A stretch of 64,000 nucleotides of DNA from Paraphoma chrysanthemicola (GCA_020744225.1 JAGMWG010000013.1:558001-622000); one strand, 5' to 3'. Positions 43,739 through 55,083 are shown, counted from the first letter of the stretch. Program-made: numbers and translations. The notes: generated by a model not told the origin, from the sequence alone.

Positions 43739-44952
43739 AGTGCTCTATTATACTGTCCTGGATTTTTCATTGGCGCGAATGCATGGGTGGTGTCAGGAGT
43801 TTGCCTCAAAGGTTGGAAACGTCGGTGTGGTGAAGCGGAAGCATTGAACAGCTTGAAACCGCAGATGGCATTTGTGATAGTGGGCGTTTCGAATGGCGGA
43901 CGACTAAGGAAAGACCTTGGTGATCGTGAAAATCAAATACCCCAGCGAAAATCTTAAGCAAATGAATATTTCTATGGCATGATATAGCGGTGTTCATCTC
44001 GCTCCTCTCCACCTCAGGTCATCATGTCAAGGCAGGCTTGAAATTCAGGATTCGAACATTTATTTCTTCACGCACTCATGCGAATCTAAGTGCAATATTA
44101 CCGCCACTTGCCTTCTCACTTGAAGTAAGAGCGAACTCTGTTGCGGCTGTTCTGTAAAGAGAAAGCACAATGTCTGTTTATTAACAGTGCTAGCATACGC
44201 CTAGACAGCGTATCCTTGAACTTTTATATACCTGCATCTTCTAAAGTATAAGAAGAAGGTACATGCATAATTCTTATAAAAGAATATAGATGTCTAGACA
44301 TGTATATAATAATATAAGAAGAGTACTTAATGTAGAATGTAGATAAGAACAGATTACGGGCAAGACTACGTTTGCTGCGTGCGACAACGTTGTGTGCAAT
44401 GCTGTATGTGATACTGCATGCGTTGTATACATTCTAGTTAACATTACAGCATAAGAGAGCAGGAGAGAAGTAGACGTGCTACAAGTGCACAAGTCAATGA
44501 AGGAATAAGTAAATAAACCTAATAGCATTTAAAGAGGCAAAAATGGCTGCCTTAGAATGATAAATGAAGTGCAATGTACAATGCTCGAGCCCGAAGTAAG
44601 AAGACAGTTAAAGCAGACGCGCTCCATTTGCTAAGTGCCTTAAATTGCACAAAGAAACGAATCCAAAACGTGACCGCAGTGACTCGGCGCCATCACTAGG
44701 TGTGGTGATTCATAGTTCTGCCGCTAGCATAGATGTCATGTTCGCACCAGATCCGACCAAGGATGAAAGAAAGACACTTCAACTCGACGCTCTTCCGTCG
44801 AAAGAAATGAGCCAAATGTGGCAAGCCCATATTAAAAGAAAGCCTGCGTGTCGCTGTTAGTGGTGTCCAGGTCAAATGCAAGAGACTTGAAATCAAGGGA
44901 GATTCTATTACTCACCAAATCGGTCACCATAACCTTCCTTCCTCACACGACC
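43739..44952. other. Intergenic with AT-rich core
   Basis: 1.2 kb between two genes whose 3' ends face each other, so no promoter is required. It contains the AT-rich island listed separately; flanks show no gene. A GGATTCGAAC-like string near 44048 does not belong to a foldable tRNA. Confidence 0.5.
44200..44560. repeat. AT-rich island, possibly a decayed (RIP-affected) repeat
   Basis: Clearly richer in A/T than surroundings, with many TA steps (TATATAATAATATAAGAAG near 44302-44320) and a perfect 10-bp palindrome TGTCTAGACA at 44291-44300. Short inverted motifs such as ATTCTTATAAAAGAAT occur near 44270. No coding sense. A RIP-mutated transposon remnant is the natural guess, but no transposase trace is visible. 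Confidence 0.35.
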
Positions 44953-45665
44953 TCAATTTTGCTCCCTCTGCTCCCTTTTCTTCTCCGCAACGAACTCATA
45001 CCAGTCGTCATCATGCTCCTCTTGCAAGCTGATGCGACAGAACTCGTCCCACCACCGATCGTTCTCGTCTACATCATTACGCGCAATCTGTTCACGAACC
45101 TCCTTCACTCCAGGGCAGCGGCGAATCTTAACCCATTGCTTGATCCCAGTGTTATCAGTTATGCATTTCACCTTCGTAGTTGGCTGCATTGCAATTGTTC
45201 GTTAGCACGGCACACAGGTTGTGGGAGAGATTTCCGGGTAGTCACTATCCGTACCTTGATGTTTGGGTCTTCGTTTTGCTGCTGAGGAGCTTGGGGATTC
45301 AAGCGCGATGGTGGAGAGGAAGAGTTTCTTGCTGAAGCGTGTTCGTGAGCGGCTATGAAGATGTCGTTGTCGTTGTTAGAACGCGGCTACGGCAGGGTTA
45401 GTACTTCCCATCTTTATACGCTCACAACATGTCAACTCACACTGTCAATGTCACCCGTGCCCAATCTTGGTGCACTTGCTCTCTTCTTCTTGTTGACACG
45501 TTCCGTGCGCAGCTCTTCGTCTTCAGCTAACTCGTCCCGTGCCGCCCTCTTCGCTGTGTAGTCACGGTCGACGCGTCGATCGTCATGTGTCTCGTACTCA
45601 CCGTACTCATCTGTGTACCAGCCTGCTGGGCGCTTGCCTGGGCGTCCTGGGCGTGGTGTGGCCAT
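44953..45665 (-). CDS. Small conserved protein of unknown function
   Basis: Three exons: 45665-45441, 45386-45255 and 45183-44953; introns of 54 and 71 nt with CTAAC branches; 195 residues and consistent phases. The N-terminus is basic and Gly/Pro-rich (RPGRPGKRPAGWYTDEYGEY), then a charged helix (KRAARDELAEDEELRTERVN) and KKKR, a possible nuclear signal. A low-complexity Ser/Pro/Gln part follows. The C-terminal 75 residues look folded: KCITDNTGIKQWVKIRRCPG and WWDEFCRISLQEEHDDDWYEF. No family recognised. A nuclear location is inference from the basic cluster. Confidence 0.72.
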
Positions 45666-46415
45666 AGTCGCTGGTGATTAGTTTGAGTTTAGGTTGGTGT
45701 CTGGTGTGAAGTACAGTGAAAGAGAAGTCTGTACTAAAGGCATGAAGTAGAGTTGGGATTCCAGTAGATGTGTGTAGTAGAGTGCTGAGCAAAAGATCTT
45801 CTTGACGAAGGCGTCTCGAGATAGAGTGGAGTAGAGTGAAGAAATCAACTCCCAAACCTACCAGAAGCCATCTTTTTATCCCTCTCCGCTGCCACTAACG
45901 CGTCCTATCCCATCCCACGTGGCTCCTCCCCGCAGCTGTCACTCACTACATTCTCTCACTGAGTTACATTCGTTCTGTCTTAAGTGAAGGTCTCTCTCAC
46001 CTGTGCCCATTTATAAAGGCGGTGTGCCGCGCTTATAGCAGCACAGTTAGAAATGCGTAGCTATAACAGAGATAGGTCTAGGTGTCTAAAATGTATGCTT
46101 TGCTTATAGATGTGCATATGCATTGCAAGGGGTGGTGTGCCAGAAGGATGGGGGTATATCAAAGACGATCGTGGGTGAATGGGCGAGTTAGTCACTCGCC
46201 AGCTCCTTCCTCAATATGGTACTTTACGAAACGAAACCATTTGAGACGGCCAGGCGCGATCATCTCTTCCTGGTCCGCTCTTGCCCTTTCGTACAGGTTC
46301 AAACTTCACTGATATGGAAACACAACACGCGAGGAAAACGTTGATACCATTCGAAAATGACAGTGCCAAACTACATCTCAACTAAACGCTAACAAAGTAA
46401 TCACAGAAAGAACGC
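45666..46415. other. Intergenic, no gene recognised
   Basis: 750 bp upstream of the small unknown gene and downstream of AdoMetDC. Around 46030-46080 the sequence has TATAGCAGC and GCTATAAC elements similar to those near 49,490-49,530, perhaps traces of the same short repeat. Confidence 0.45.
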
Positions 46416-48020
46416 TTAATACTTTTCGCCCAGCCTAGGCTTCCCACCCTTCCAATCATCACGCTCGTAGTAACGGAACACGAGATCATATCCAGCCAAA
46501 TCGTGCACGATGCGATCAACACGGCGGTATCCTGCAATCGTCTCCATGCGCTTCGTCTTGTCCGCCGCCTTGCTGGGCTTGTCATCCTCCGATGGTTTGG
46601 CCTCGAACAGCGTCACGCTGAAGCGGCCGGGCTTGAAGATGCCCACCACGTGCTCAACGATGTCGGCTGTCTCCCTGCCGGTCTGACGAGCGGGCACATT
46701 GGTTTCGAACGAGGCATAAGAGCAATGAGGCTCAGGCGTGACGTGGACAGTGAAGTAATGGGTGGCATCCGACCCCTTCTTCGAACCTACGGGCGCACCG
46801 CCGGGGGCAGGGATGACACCATTGGCAGAGAAACCACATGGCGTGAAGAGATAGGCGTCAATGCGCGCATCCGGGTACTTGGACGTCGGATAGACATCGG
46901 CCAGGCCACATGCCTCGGAGACAACAGTGCCCAGAGTGTGGCCCTCCGTGGTCAGTTCCTCGGGGAAGGTGAGCTCGTCATCAGAGTTGAAGCCAGAATG
47001 ATCCGAGGATGTCTGCTCAAAGACATCGAAGCTGTCGTCGGAGGTGTGCGTATTGGCAGTCGATGTGTTGAGCATGGTGGAACCGCCCAGGCTCTCGCAC
47101 TTCTCCTCGGGAATGGATCCAAGATGCTGAATGGCATTCTTGCGCGCCTCGCGAGCCTTCTGGAGGTAGCGACCTTCCGCAACCGCACTTGCGTCCTCGA
47201 GGTAGAACTGGCGAGCGTTCTGCTCGTCGAGGTCGGTCATTAGAACCTCCAATGTCTCGTCCTCCTCTTCATCAGTGGCCTGCTCACGTAACATACGCTG
47301 AGGGTGGCTGATGTATTTGGTCTCAGTTTCGGGTATGTCCACGATTTCACGGTCGGGACTCGGAGGCGGAGTCAATCGCGTGTCAGGGCCGGTGATGTAA
47401 AGGTACCAGTGCTCGCCATTCATTTTGCCAATCATGTAAGCACTGCCGCCCTGGAAGCGCTGATCAAGGTAGCGAACCTCGTCTCGCCAGCTGCGATGTG
47501 GTCCGCGCTGCTCATGGGGATTGAGAAAGTTCTTCCTGCTGTAGAATACGCGGTAGGGCGAGGCGGCAGCCGCAAGTCCAGAGCCGGGCTGGGGCGTCAC
47601 AAAAGGAAATCCAGCATCGACAGCAGCAATCTCCAGAAGGCGAGTCAAGCCCCAAAGCAGGGTTGTGGTGCCGCAAGTCTTGAGCACGACCTTGTGTGGG
47701 AAGACGAACATGCTCGATTCGGACAGGAGATAGGCATCGACATGCTCAGACTCAATCACGGAGAGGACCTTGCAATTGACCAGGTCGAGCATCTCCTTCC
47801 ATGTGTCGGCTGAAACCTTCTTAAGCCCCAGCGGGCCCGCCTGGCCAGGCAGATCGGTCGCGGAGGCGCTGAACCATACCTCTAGCAGCTTCTCAGGACC
47901 TTCAAAGGCATTGCTAGAGTCGAGGTCGATGGTGGCCTCCTTGTTGATTGTCAAGTGCGGGGTTCCAATGTGCGAGGACGGAGACGCAGTGTAGTGCTTG
48001 GGGATTTCAGTAGCGACCAT
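46416..48020 (-). CDS. S-adenosylmethionine decarboxylase proenzyme
   Basis: Single exon, 534 residues. The self-cleavage site is LSESSM, with processing expected between E101 and S102 to give the pyruvoyl cofactor on the alpha chain. FEGPEKLLEVWF at the N-terminus and the KTCGTTTLLW motif (active-site Cys) are diagnostic, as are PHRSWRDEVRYLD and the C-terminal HVTPEPHCSYASFE, with catalytic Ser/His positions. It makes decarboxylated AdoMet, the aminopropyl donor for spermidine and spermine. An acidic insertion between the PPPSPD segment and LTFPEELTTEG accounts for the extra length over animal enzymes. An upstream leader element is listed separately. Confidence 0.96.
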   Translation of the reverse strand: MVATEIPKHYTASPSSHIGTPHLTINKEATIDLDSSNAFEGPEKLLEVWFSASATDLPGQAGPLGLKKVSADTWKEMLDLVNCKVLSVIESEHVDAYLLSESSMFVFPHKVVLKTCGTTTLLWGLTRLLEIAAVDAGFPFVTPQPGSGLAAAASPYRVFYSRKNFLNPHEQRGPHRSWRDEVRYLDQRFQGGSAYMIGKMNGEHWYLYITGPDTRLTPPPSPDREIVDIPETETKYISHPQRMLREQATDEEEDETLEVLMTDLDEQNARQFYLEDASAVAEGRYLQKAREARKNAIQHLGSIPEEKCESLGGSTMLNTSTANTHTSDDSFDVFEQTSSDHSGFNSDDELTFPEELTTEGHTLGTVVSEACGLADVYPTSKYPDARIDAYLFTPCGFSANGVIPAPGGAPVGSKKGSDATHYFTVHVTPEPHCSYASFETNVPARQTGRETADIVEHVVGIFKPGRFSVTLFEAKPSEDDKPSKAADKTKRMETIAGYRRVDRIVHDLAGYDLVFRYYERDDWKGGKPRLGEKY

Positions 48021-48430
48021 CTCTTGGCTGTGTGGGCGTGCGGCGCACTCGTGGGCTTAACTGCTCGATTGGCTTGAGGCTTGTGCGGGATATGCTAAGA
48101 AGATTGGCTGGGTGTCAAGCGGGGCACAATCTGCTGCTCAGACAAGCAATGCGGTGCTCGCCTGAGGAGAGAAGGCCCACGGGTCGCAAGAGTGAAGAGG
48201 CTGGCGTTTGCCAGCAGCAGTGCGTGAGGGGTGGGGGGTGTCGACCGTGGTCGATGTTAGGGAGGTCGGGCGGAGAGAGGGATGAACGAGGCTTTGCGCC
48301 GGGAAATGGTGCCAGTCGAGGGTCCTCGCGCGACTAGATTCCGATACCCTGGAGAAGTATCGGGTCCAGCAGACGAGGAGATCTGCTCAGAGGGATGTGA
48401 TGGGTGGTGGTAGCGTGGTAGTAGGGGGTG

Positions 48431-48522
48431 TTATCGGGGCCTGTCGCGGTCAGTACCATCCACTACTTGCACCATCCTCCACATGTTGTGGGTGAAGGTC
48501 TTGAACGGGGACGGGGACTCAC
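48431..48522 (-). promoter_or_regulatory. Candidate leader intron carrying a uORF, AdoMetDC
   Basis: On the minus strand, about 410 bp upstream of the AdoMetDC ATG, GTGAGT at 48522 and TACTGACCGCGACAG ending at 48441 form a good 82-nt intron. The only upstream ATGs in this part of the leader lie within it. If retained, the ATG at 48484 opens a 17-codon uORF, MWRMVQVVDGTDRDRPR, ending at 48431. Between the intron and the main start I see no ATG. The splice call rests on consensus only. Confidence 0.4.
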
Positions 48523-49421
48523 TTGGCGGGCTTGGACAGAAAGCGTACCAGATCCTCGCGGCGCATGGAAGGTTGGAGACGGGCGGCGGAACGAGGTCTG
48601 CGGGCTGTCACAGCCTATGCAGTGTGGGAGCGCGACAGGAGTAGGTCTGCCAGCTTGACGATGGTGGTCGGGCGGGGGGCGTAGAGCGACGAGGTGCAGT
48701 GCAGTGCAGTGGCCGTTGTGCGGCGGCGGCGGGAGCTGTTGGGGACAATTGTTGGCGGGGAGAGGCTTGCAGGGCACAAGAGCAAACTTCAGTTGCGCGG
48801 GCGCGGGTAGAGGCAGGCGGTGTCGAGGTGTAGCAGCGGCGGTCGCGTGTCAACCAGGCGAATTTTCTGCGTCGAAGGTGCGTTATTTCTCTAAGCAAGC
48901 CTAGGACGTCACCGCCTCAGCTGCACGGCCCGCCCCACGGCCAATAGCCTTGCCCTCCGACAGCGCAACGCCTTGGGCGAGGTACATCCCCGCTGCTGGC
49001 CATAGCAAATGCCTCACAACACACAGCACGGAAGCCTTGTTTAGACGTTCAAGTTCACAGACAACGAAAACTGCGCGCTCTTGTATCATTATTGCTACCG
49101 CCCAGCCCGTGAGCGTTGCCCTCATTCCGTCTGCCCATCAGCAGCTAGGAATCTCCTCCCGCGCTCCGTGCCGGATTGCATGTGCACGCCCAATATCGCC
49201 CTCATCACGATCCTGCCAAAGATAGCAACGCGCCTGCCATAACGCCGACCCTACCAGACATAGTCCAACCCGCCCGGACCCCACTCTACTGCTATACTGC
49301 CCAATCTGATATTACCGTGCAGGCCAGGACTGCCTTACGCAGCTCATCAGCCGCAACCACTTTGCGCATGTCTCGCTGCCATGTACCGTCTACGCAGCAA
49401 ACCGTCCTTCCGTCTCTCCGC

Positions 49422-49447
49422 CTAGCTGCTCCACCTAGCTGCTCCAC
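49422..49447. repeat. 13-bp tandem duplication and nearby imperfect inverted repeat
   Basis: CTAGCTGCTCCAC occurs twice in tandem. About 40 bp further, 49486-49526 is an imperfect inverted repeat bounded by CTATAGCGC and GCGCTGGTATAG. This could be debris of a small element; nothing coding. Confidence 0.45.
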
Positions 49448-49567
49448 CCGTGTGCATGGCTTGCGTGTGCTCGTAATTCTGCGTCCTAGCTATAGCGCGT
49501 ATAACGCGGCGCTGGTATAGCTATAGCAGCCATCCACGCTTTTTATCGTGCATGCGAGCGCCGCCTC

Positions 49568-51601
49568 TTAACCTGCTGTAAGCGGAAGGTTCGCCAGCTT
49601 CCCGTCTGTCAGAAATGTTCCGAAGCACTCGCGCAGATCGAGCACGAGGAGGTCAGGGGCTTCCCATGCCGGCAGTGTTGCCGGCCGTTGGTGGCGCTTG
49701 ACCTGTGGTGAGAGTGCTGTGTTAGTGCGTGTCTGATGTATAGACAAGATGTGATCGGTACGTACCCATCCGATCTGCCATGAAGTCGAGCCCCACATTA
49801 GCGGCGTTGTCTTGTTGCTGTTGCGGGCGCGGAAGGAACTGATGCCCAGGGGAGTTGCGCAGTAGTCATTCCATCGCGGAACAGTGGTGTCGAGATGAGC
49901 TTGACGGAGCCATTGCAGTGATGATTCAGGGCCTGATGTGCGTCAGTACTCAAGTCAAAGCCGAGCGAGACTCTGTAGTCAAGCCTATATGTCTTCACAA
50001 GCGCGCCCACCATGGCACCACCAGTGATCTGTTTCATGTGCGTGAATGCACTGAGGCGCTCACGAAGACCCAGGGCATGAACTTACCAGGCAACCATTGC
50101 ATCATCGTCCAGTTTAGAATCTCTGTTGGCGACCACGTGTAGTTCCTCACATCCATCTCGCTTTGTCGCGGGCTCATTGGATGCGCACGCACTGTGGAGT
50201 CCGACTGAACTCTTTCATGTCCAGGCTGTGATTGTACATGGTTCGACTCTTGCATCTCCAGCTCAACGGGCGAAAGGAACGGTGATCGCGATCGGGATGT
50301 CAACGGTGACCCTGACGGTACTCGCGTGTGTATCACATCCAACAGCGCCGCGAGCAAGCCTACTGGAGAGTCGCAGAGCGAGAAGGACAAAGTTTGTGGT
50401 CGGAGCGAGTAGAGACGATGCAACGTGAGACCCAGCGGTCTGTCGGAGTAGAGCGAGTTGTGCTTCGGTGAGGTCACTGCGGGTATCGCTTGTGGTTGAA
50501 GCTCGTTAGGGACTGCATGCGCACGGGGCGTGATGTTAGCGTACACCTTGTACAGTCACTCACTCAAACTTACCGTAGCCAAAGCTCAGCATTGGCAATT
50601 TGCCTTTTGTGAGCTTTGCGACGCGATATTTAAGGAATGCGATTGGGCCTCGTTTCACAGTCGGTTCAGCAAAGGACGGATTTGCTGTGTGTACTGCCAG
50701 ACAATGCTGGGGGTGCTGCATCGCGAGTGCACGACAGATACTGAAACCCCTGTTGATGATCAGCTGCAATGCAATTCGCGCCTGTCCAGAGGAACTCACC
50801 ATCCAATACCATGAGCTACGTATTGCTTGTACCCGAGCCTGCTCATCAATCCGTCGAAGACCTCTGCAGTCTCTCTAACTCCAAACTCGAGTGATGAACT
50901 GGCATCGCTAAACCCGAATCCAGGTATGCTAGGCGCGACTACGTGAAACGCCTGTTGCGCGCCATCGCCGAAGCTTGGGAGAGAGTGCGGGTCTGTAAGC
51001 GCACCAATGATTCGCTGCACCTCGATGAAAGATGAAGGCCACGAGTGGCATATGAGCAGCGGGATAGCATTTGGGTGTTTCGATTGCTTGTGCACAAAAT
51101 GTATCCTGAGAGAGTGCGATGCGGAATCGTCGGCCGCGGATGGTATGGTGACGGTCGTGCGGAACTGAGGGAGTGAAGCGTTGAATTGTGCTTCAGCAGC
51201 TCTCCAGTCATACCCGTCCAGCCTATGGTAGAGTCAGTATAAAACCCGGATACTGACTTCACGAAGCCTGGCTTGCCACTCTTTGAGAAAACCAGGGACA
51301 GTGAGCGGAACACACGCGGGTTGCTAGTTTGTCTTCGGAATACGTACCAGAAGTCTAATAGCGGCTCCAGTACAGCTTTGGGGGTGCCATGTTCCCACTT
51401 TCTCGACTCAGGTAGCTCAAGTTCCCGTGGTAGGCGCGTTAGCTCAAGTTTTTTCTTTGTTAACTCGAGATATCTAGATGACACCTGTAGTCTGTTAGAA
51501 GAAGGAAGTAGTCAAGCTTAGATGGCTGTACCACTTACGTGCATGGTATAAGGCGTAACAGCCTCTGCATCGATGTACCCATTCTGTGAGGTTTCAGCCA
51601 T
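49568..51601 (-). CDS. Epoxide-hydrolase-like protein without catalytic triad
   Basis: Seven exons: 51601-51539, 51484-51348, 51222-50800, 50749-50574, 50512-50087, 49932-49766 and 49702-49568; 508 residues with consistent phases. The EHN N-terminal domain is clear (LTRLPRELELPESRKWEHGT, LDGYDWRAAEAQFNASLPQF), followed by the alpha/beta hydrolase core. Key residues are changed: HGxP reads HSWP; the nucleophile motif GGDWG reads GIGWG with G207 for Asp; the acid in FPxE reads FRAR; and GGHFPAWE reads PATLPAWE with Thr for His. A Ser/Pro/Glu-rich insert sits before the NWTMMQWLPG segment. The fold is kept but hydrolysis by the known mechanism is not possible, so a binding or scaffold role is inferred. 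Confidence 0.82.
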
Positions 51602-52106
51602 GGTGATGGATGCTCTAGAAGATCGTATCTATCAAGCTAGCATTGTAGTACAAGACGAAAAGTATCCCTCACGCGTTCAACGTGTAAGGCTGGGAGTAGC
51701 GTGCAAGTCGCGACTACCCCCCAAGGATTATTATTTCGGAAGCACCCAATGACGTGACGAGATGCGGCTATGTGTGGATACGTCAGTTCAAGCAAGAGGA
51801 TTACGCGTTTCATGACGGGTTTCTGGCGTTCTAGAATGTGTTGGCATTATTTTCTTGCGTTGTCGTTGGCTGCACACTCATGACCTTGATATTTGCCGTC
51901 GCCACACTTGCACAGCCACGAAATTTCAGGGTCCAGTCTACACTTGTCCTCATGTAGCCGAGATGATCGGCAAACACCAGGTTTGAAACAAGGTTAGCTG
52001 CCTGAGGTGCAGCCCAGGCACACCAATGAGAGCCGTTTATTCCTTCTTCTAGGGCAGAAATAGCAGCGTGGCCAAAATTTGCCTCTCAAATGGTGAAGCG
52101 AATTGC
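51602..52106. other. Intergenic, no gene recognised
   Basis: About 500 bp upstream of the EH-like gene and downstream of the HID1 gene, both minus strand. No gene recognised; presumed promoter. Confidence 0.45.
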
Positions 52107-55083
52107 CTAGACATCTCTGACTGTCCCTCCTGCAGGAGCATTACCGGTATTGCCGCTGCTTGCTGGAGGGCGCTGCGCCGTCTGAGTGGTCGCTCCGCGC
52201 AGATTGAGGCTGCCGATGCGCTGGACGAGGTTACTTCCTACCGCGTCCACGGCGCCTCGGGGCTGCATCAGGGAAGGTGCCTGCGCAGCGGCCTCTTGAA
52301 CTTTGAAAAGCCGGATGCTGGTATTGTTCCATACCCCAGCCGTGCCCTTCGCTACCAGCATTTCTTGCGCGAAGACGAAGCCCCACAGAAGTGACTCGTA
52401 CCAACCAAGAGACAAGGGAGACCATTCAAACAGATGAACTCTGATAGGCGAAGGCTCGATACCACGCACTTCTGTGTCGCGGATTATCTCCAACGCCGCT
52501 GCCGTATCATTGGAGCTGCCCGAATGTGGCATCTTAGGCCCGAGTTGCGATATCAGCATAAGAATAGTGTGGAGCGGCAACTCCGAGAGCCAACTTTCCA
52601 GCTTGGACATGATTAGCGGCGTGCATGAGTTGATAAGAATGGCTTACCCAGGAAGAAGATGGCGTGAAGAACTCGTTTGTAGCGAGGGCTGGAGTAGCTG
52701 CGCTGCTCAAACTTGTCATGCTGTTCTGCCGCGAGAAGGTCGGTTGACCGACAGGCATCTTGCCCCGCGCCTTCTCGGACATTCCTCTCAATTGGAGCGG
52801 AACAGACTCTTCGACGGATGATGCGATCGATGCGCTTCGCGAGGCGCCAGAAGGTGACTGGACTGGAGACTGCGGCGTTTCAGAATGGCGTGGTTCCTCC
52901 GCATCCGAGTCTTCGTCATCGCCGATTGCGAATGCGCTGTTCTCTTCCGGCACATTGCCCAGCGTAGGGGTGCGTGAAACAGTGGGACTTCTCAAACTAT
53001 CAATGGAAGCGGCTCGCTGCAGATCAGCTCCACCTTCTTTCCTTTGCTGATTTTGACGCTCAATTTCTTCCTGACCGCTCTCCAGTGTGAAGTCGCGCAG
53101 AGCTTGAAATCTCTTACGAGATCTCACTATTGCGTAAATCAAGTTAGGGTTGTCTGTCTGGACGTCAGCACAGTGTAAACAACGCGGCGACCTGCTCTTA
53201 CGTGGGTATTGGTGCTCGATGACTGCATTGAGAACCTCCAGCAATGATTGTAGCAGCGTATGGTTATTTTCGTTGGCGAAGAGGAAACTGGGCGAAGACA
53301 TGGAGGCAAAAAGCTGAAGCAGTTTCGAACTGGTTGCACGCCCGAGATTTTGAACGTAAGCCGCTATGTTATTGAGGATGGCAAGCAGTGCAGGGTATAC
53401 GGCGTCGAGCCTGCCTTTGCCTGTTGTGAGTAGAGTGTAGATAGACTGCTGAGATTAGTAATGGTATTAAGAAGATAGGATTTACATACGGTGATGACAT
53501 AGTCGGCATAGGTGCCGTGAAAGTTGGGTATACGAATACTCGGTGGGAGCGATTCTTGTCCTTCAAAGGTCTTGTTGAGGCTTTTGCCAAAATTTGGCTC
53601 GACGCTGAGCGTTTGCAGGACGAACACGCACATGCGCACGAGCCCTTGCTTTGTGGGATCGTTACGCTGATCTATGGCATAGTACAGAACCAAGACTACA
53701 AAATCATGGGCCCTGTCCGTGTCGATGATGAAGGAACGAAAGCGCTTGTTGCATTGGAGAGCCTCCCAGAAGAGCATGATCATCTCTGGTGCCCAGGTCA
53801 GAGACTTTTGGCTCCCAGGTAGGTACGAAGTGTTTGCTTGTAGCTGAAATTGTTAGTTACCCCTCGAAGTGGATAGAGATTGAACGCACCGGCTGATTGA
53901 GGATGCGGGTCATGCCATCAACCAGGAATTGGAAGTCTTGTGGTCTATGCAAGCGGCCAAGGAAGTGACGAAAGAAGTTCTTTGGGGCCGGCCCGGTTCC
54001 TGGCTCAGGAATAGGATACAAAATGAGTACGAGCAGGAGCTGTAGACAGTATGTCACCAAGATCTGCCTCTGGTCTTTAAAAACAACGTGGTCGTACGGC
54101 ACACGCCATGTGGCAGGATTGTATTTGAGGGTCTACGAGCGTCAGAACAGGATCGCATGCGCTGGAAAGCAGACCAACCGTATTCAGCAGCGAGCACAAC
54201 ACTGACAGAACGACCTGCTTATCAGGACAGGTCGCAATGTATGTGATGGCTTTCACTCCCGTGACAGGAAGAGCCCCTACAGCAGTGAGTAGCGCGTTCG
54301 TCTGTGGGACTGGTTTTACTCACCGGCAGACATATACATGGACTTGCTCGCAAACGTCAATAGCAGCCGCAGGATCTCGGTCCGGTTGCTCTCGAATTCT
54401 TTGGTCGAGGCCACGGGCGTATTGCACCCCACGCCGCTCTGCCATATCGCGTAGGTAACCTTGCTCTTTCCAGCCGACACTTTGGGCAATGTGAACTCAG
54501 AGAAGAACAGGAGGTCGATCAGTGTGTCGATAATCTCCTCTGCGAGCGGCTTGGCGCTCTCGAATTCGGGCTCTTGCTCGGTCGGTGTCTGCTCAGGGTC
54601 GGCTTCGTCGAAGATGACCTCGCTTCGCAGCTGGCCCCGCCTGCTGCGCTTCCGCCGCGCAGCCCAGAAGAACTGGTCTTCCCATTGCCCCAGGTGGTCG
54701 GCTTCGTATACAAAAGGAAGCAGTCGCGTGAGCACGCGTATGCAGTTGAGCGCATCTCGCTCTGGCGCAAGCTCCGGGTCGGGGAAGGAGGGGTGGTTGC
54801 GCAGGACAATCAGGCGCGACGTCACAGCGAGAACAAGGGTTTCGAGGTTGGCGAGGTTGTGGTCGCGGGTACGGCGGATATCCGCAGGAGAGAAGAGCGA
54901 GAAGACATCCTCGGTCGACTCGGGCAGCTCCCAAAACTGGCAGCGCAGTCAGTATACGCAGACTGTGAGCACGAGGCAGAGGCATACGCCAGTCCAGTAG
55001 GCATCGTCGGCGGGGATCTCCTTGGGCTCAGACAGGCGGAAGATGCCTTGCTTGAAGGTGAGTTTGGAGTCGGACGCGCCCAT
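52107..55083 (-). CDS. HID1-family (Ecm30/Ftp105-like) Golgi protein
   Basis: Eight exons: 55083-54988, 54936-54324, 54276-54179, 54132-53890, 53843-53490, 53448-53202, 53153-52648 and 52601-52107; 883 residues with consistent phases. One acceptor (53449) is uncertain by 3 nt. The N-terminus MGASDSKLTFKQGIFRL has the Gly2 myristoylation context of HID1, followed by ADDAYWTGFWELPESTEDVF. Family blocks follow: LLNTTLKYNPATWRVPY, NFFRHFLGRLHRPQDFQFL, and PNLIYAIVRSRKRFQAL. SWLESWLSELPLHTILMLIS and SLGWYESLLWGFVFAQE close the set. The linker before the last exon is Ser/Pro/Glu-rich. HID1 proteins act at medial/trans-Golgi membranes in secretory sorting; the S. pombe member Ftp105 binds a deubiquitinase. 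Divergent from XPB. Confidence 0.9.

Larger units (their letters stand above)
48021..49567. promoter_or_regulatory. AdoMetDC upstream region and 3' flank of EH-like gene
   Basis: 1.55 kb with both flanking genes on the minus strand. It begins with the AdoMetDC leader, C-rich on the coding strand, then a GC-rich stretch at 48600-48800 with GTGCAGTGCAGTGCAGTG. No protein gene recognised. Confidence 0.45.

Noticed and set aside
44040..44060. GGATTCGAAC, a tRNA B-box-like string in minus orientation
   Set aside because: The flanks do not form a T arm or acceptor stem.
46503..47243. 246-codon plus-strand open frame inside AdoMetDC
   Set aside because: Antisense to a clearly identified single-exon enzyme and without its own motifs.
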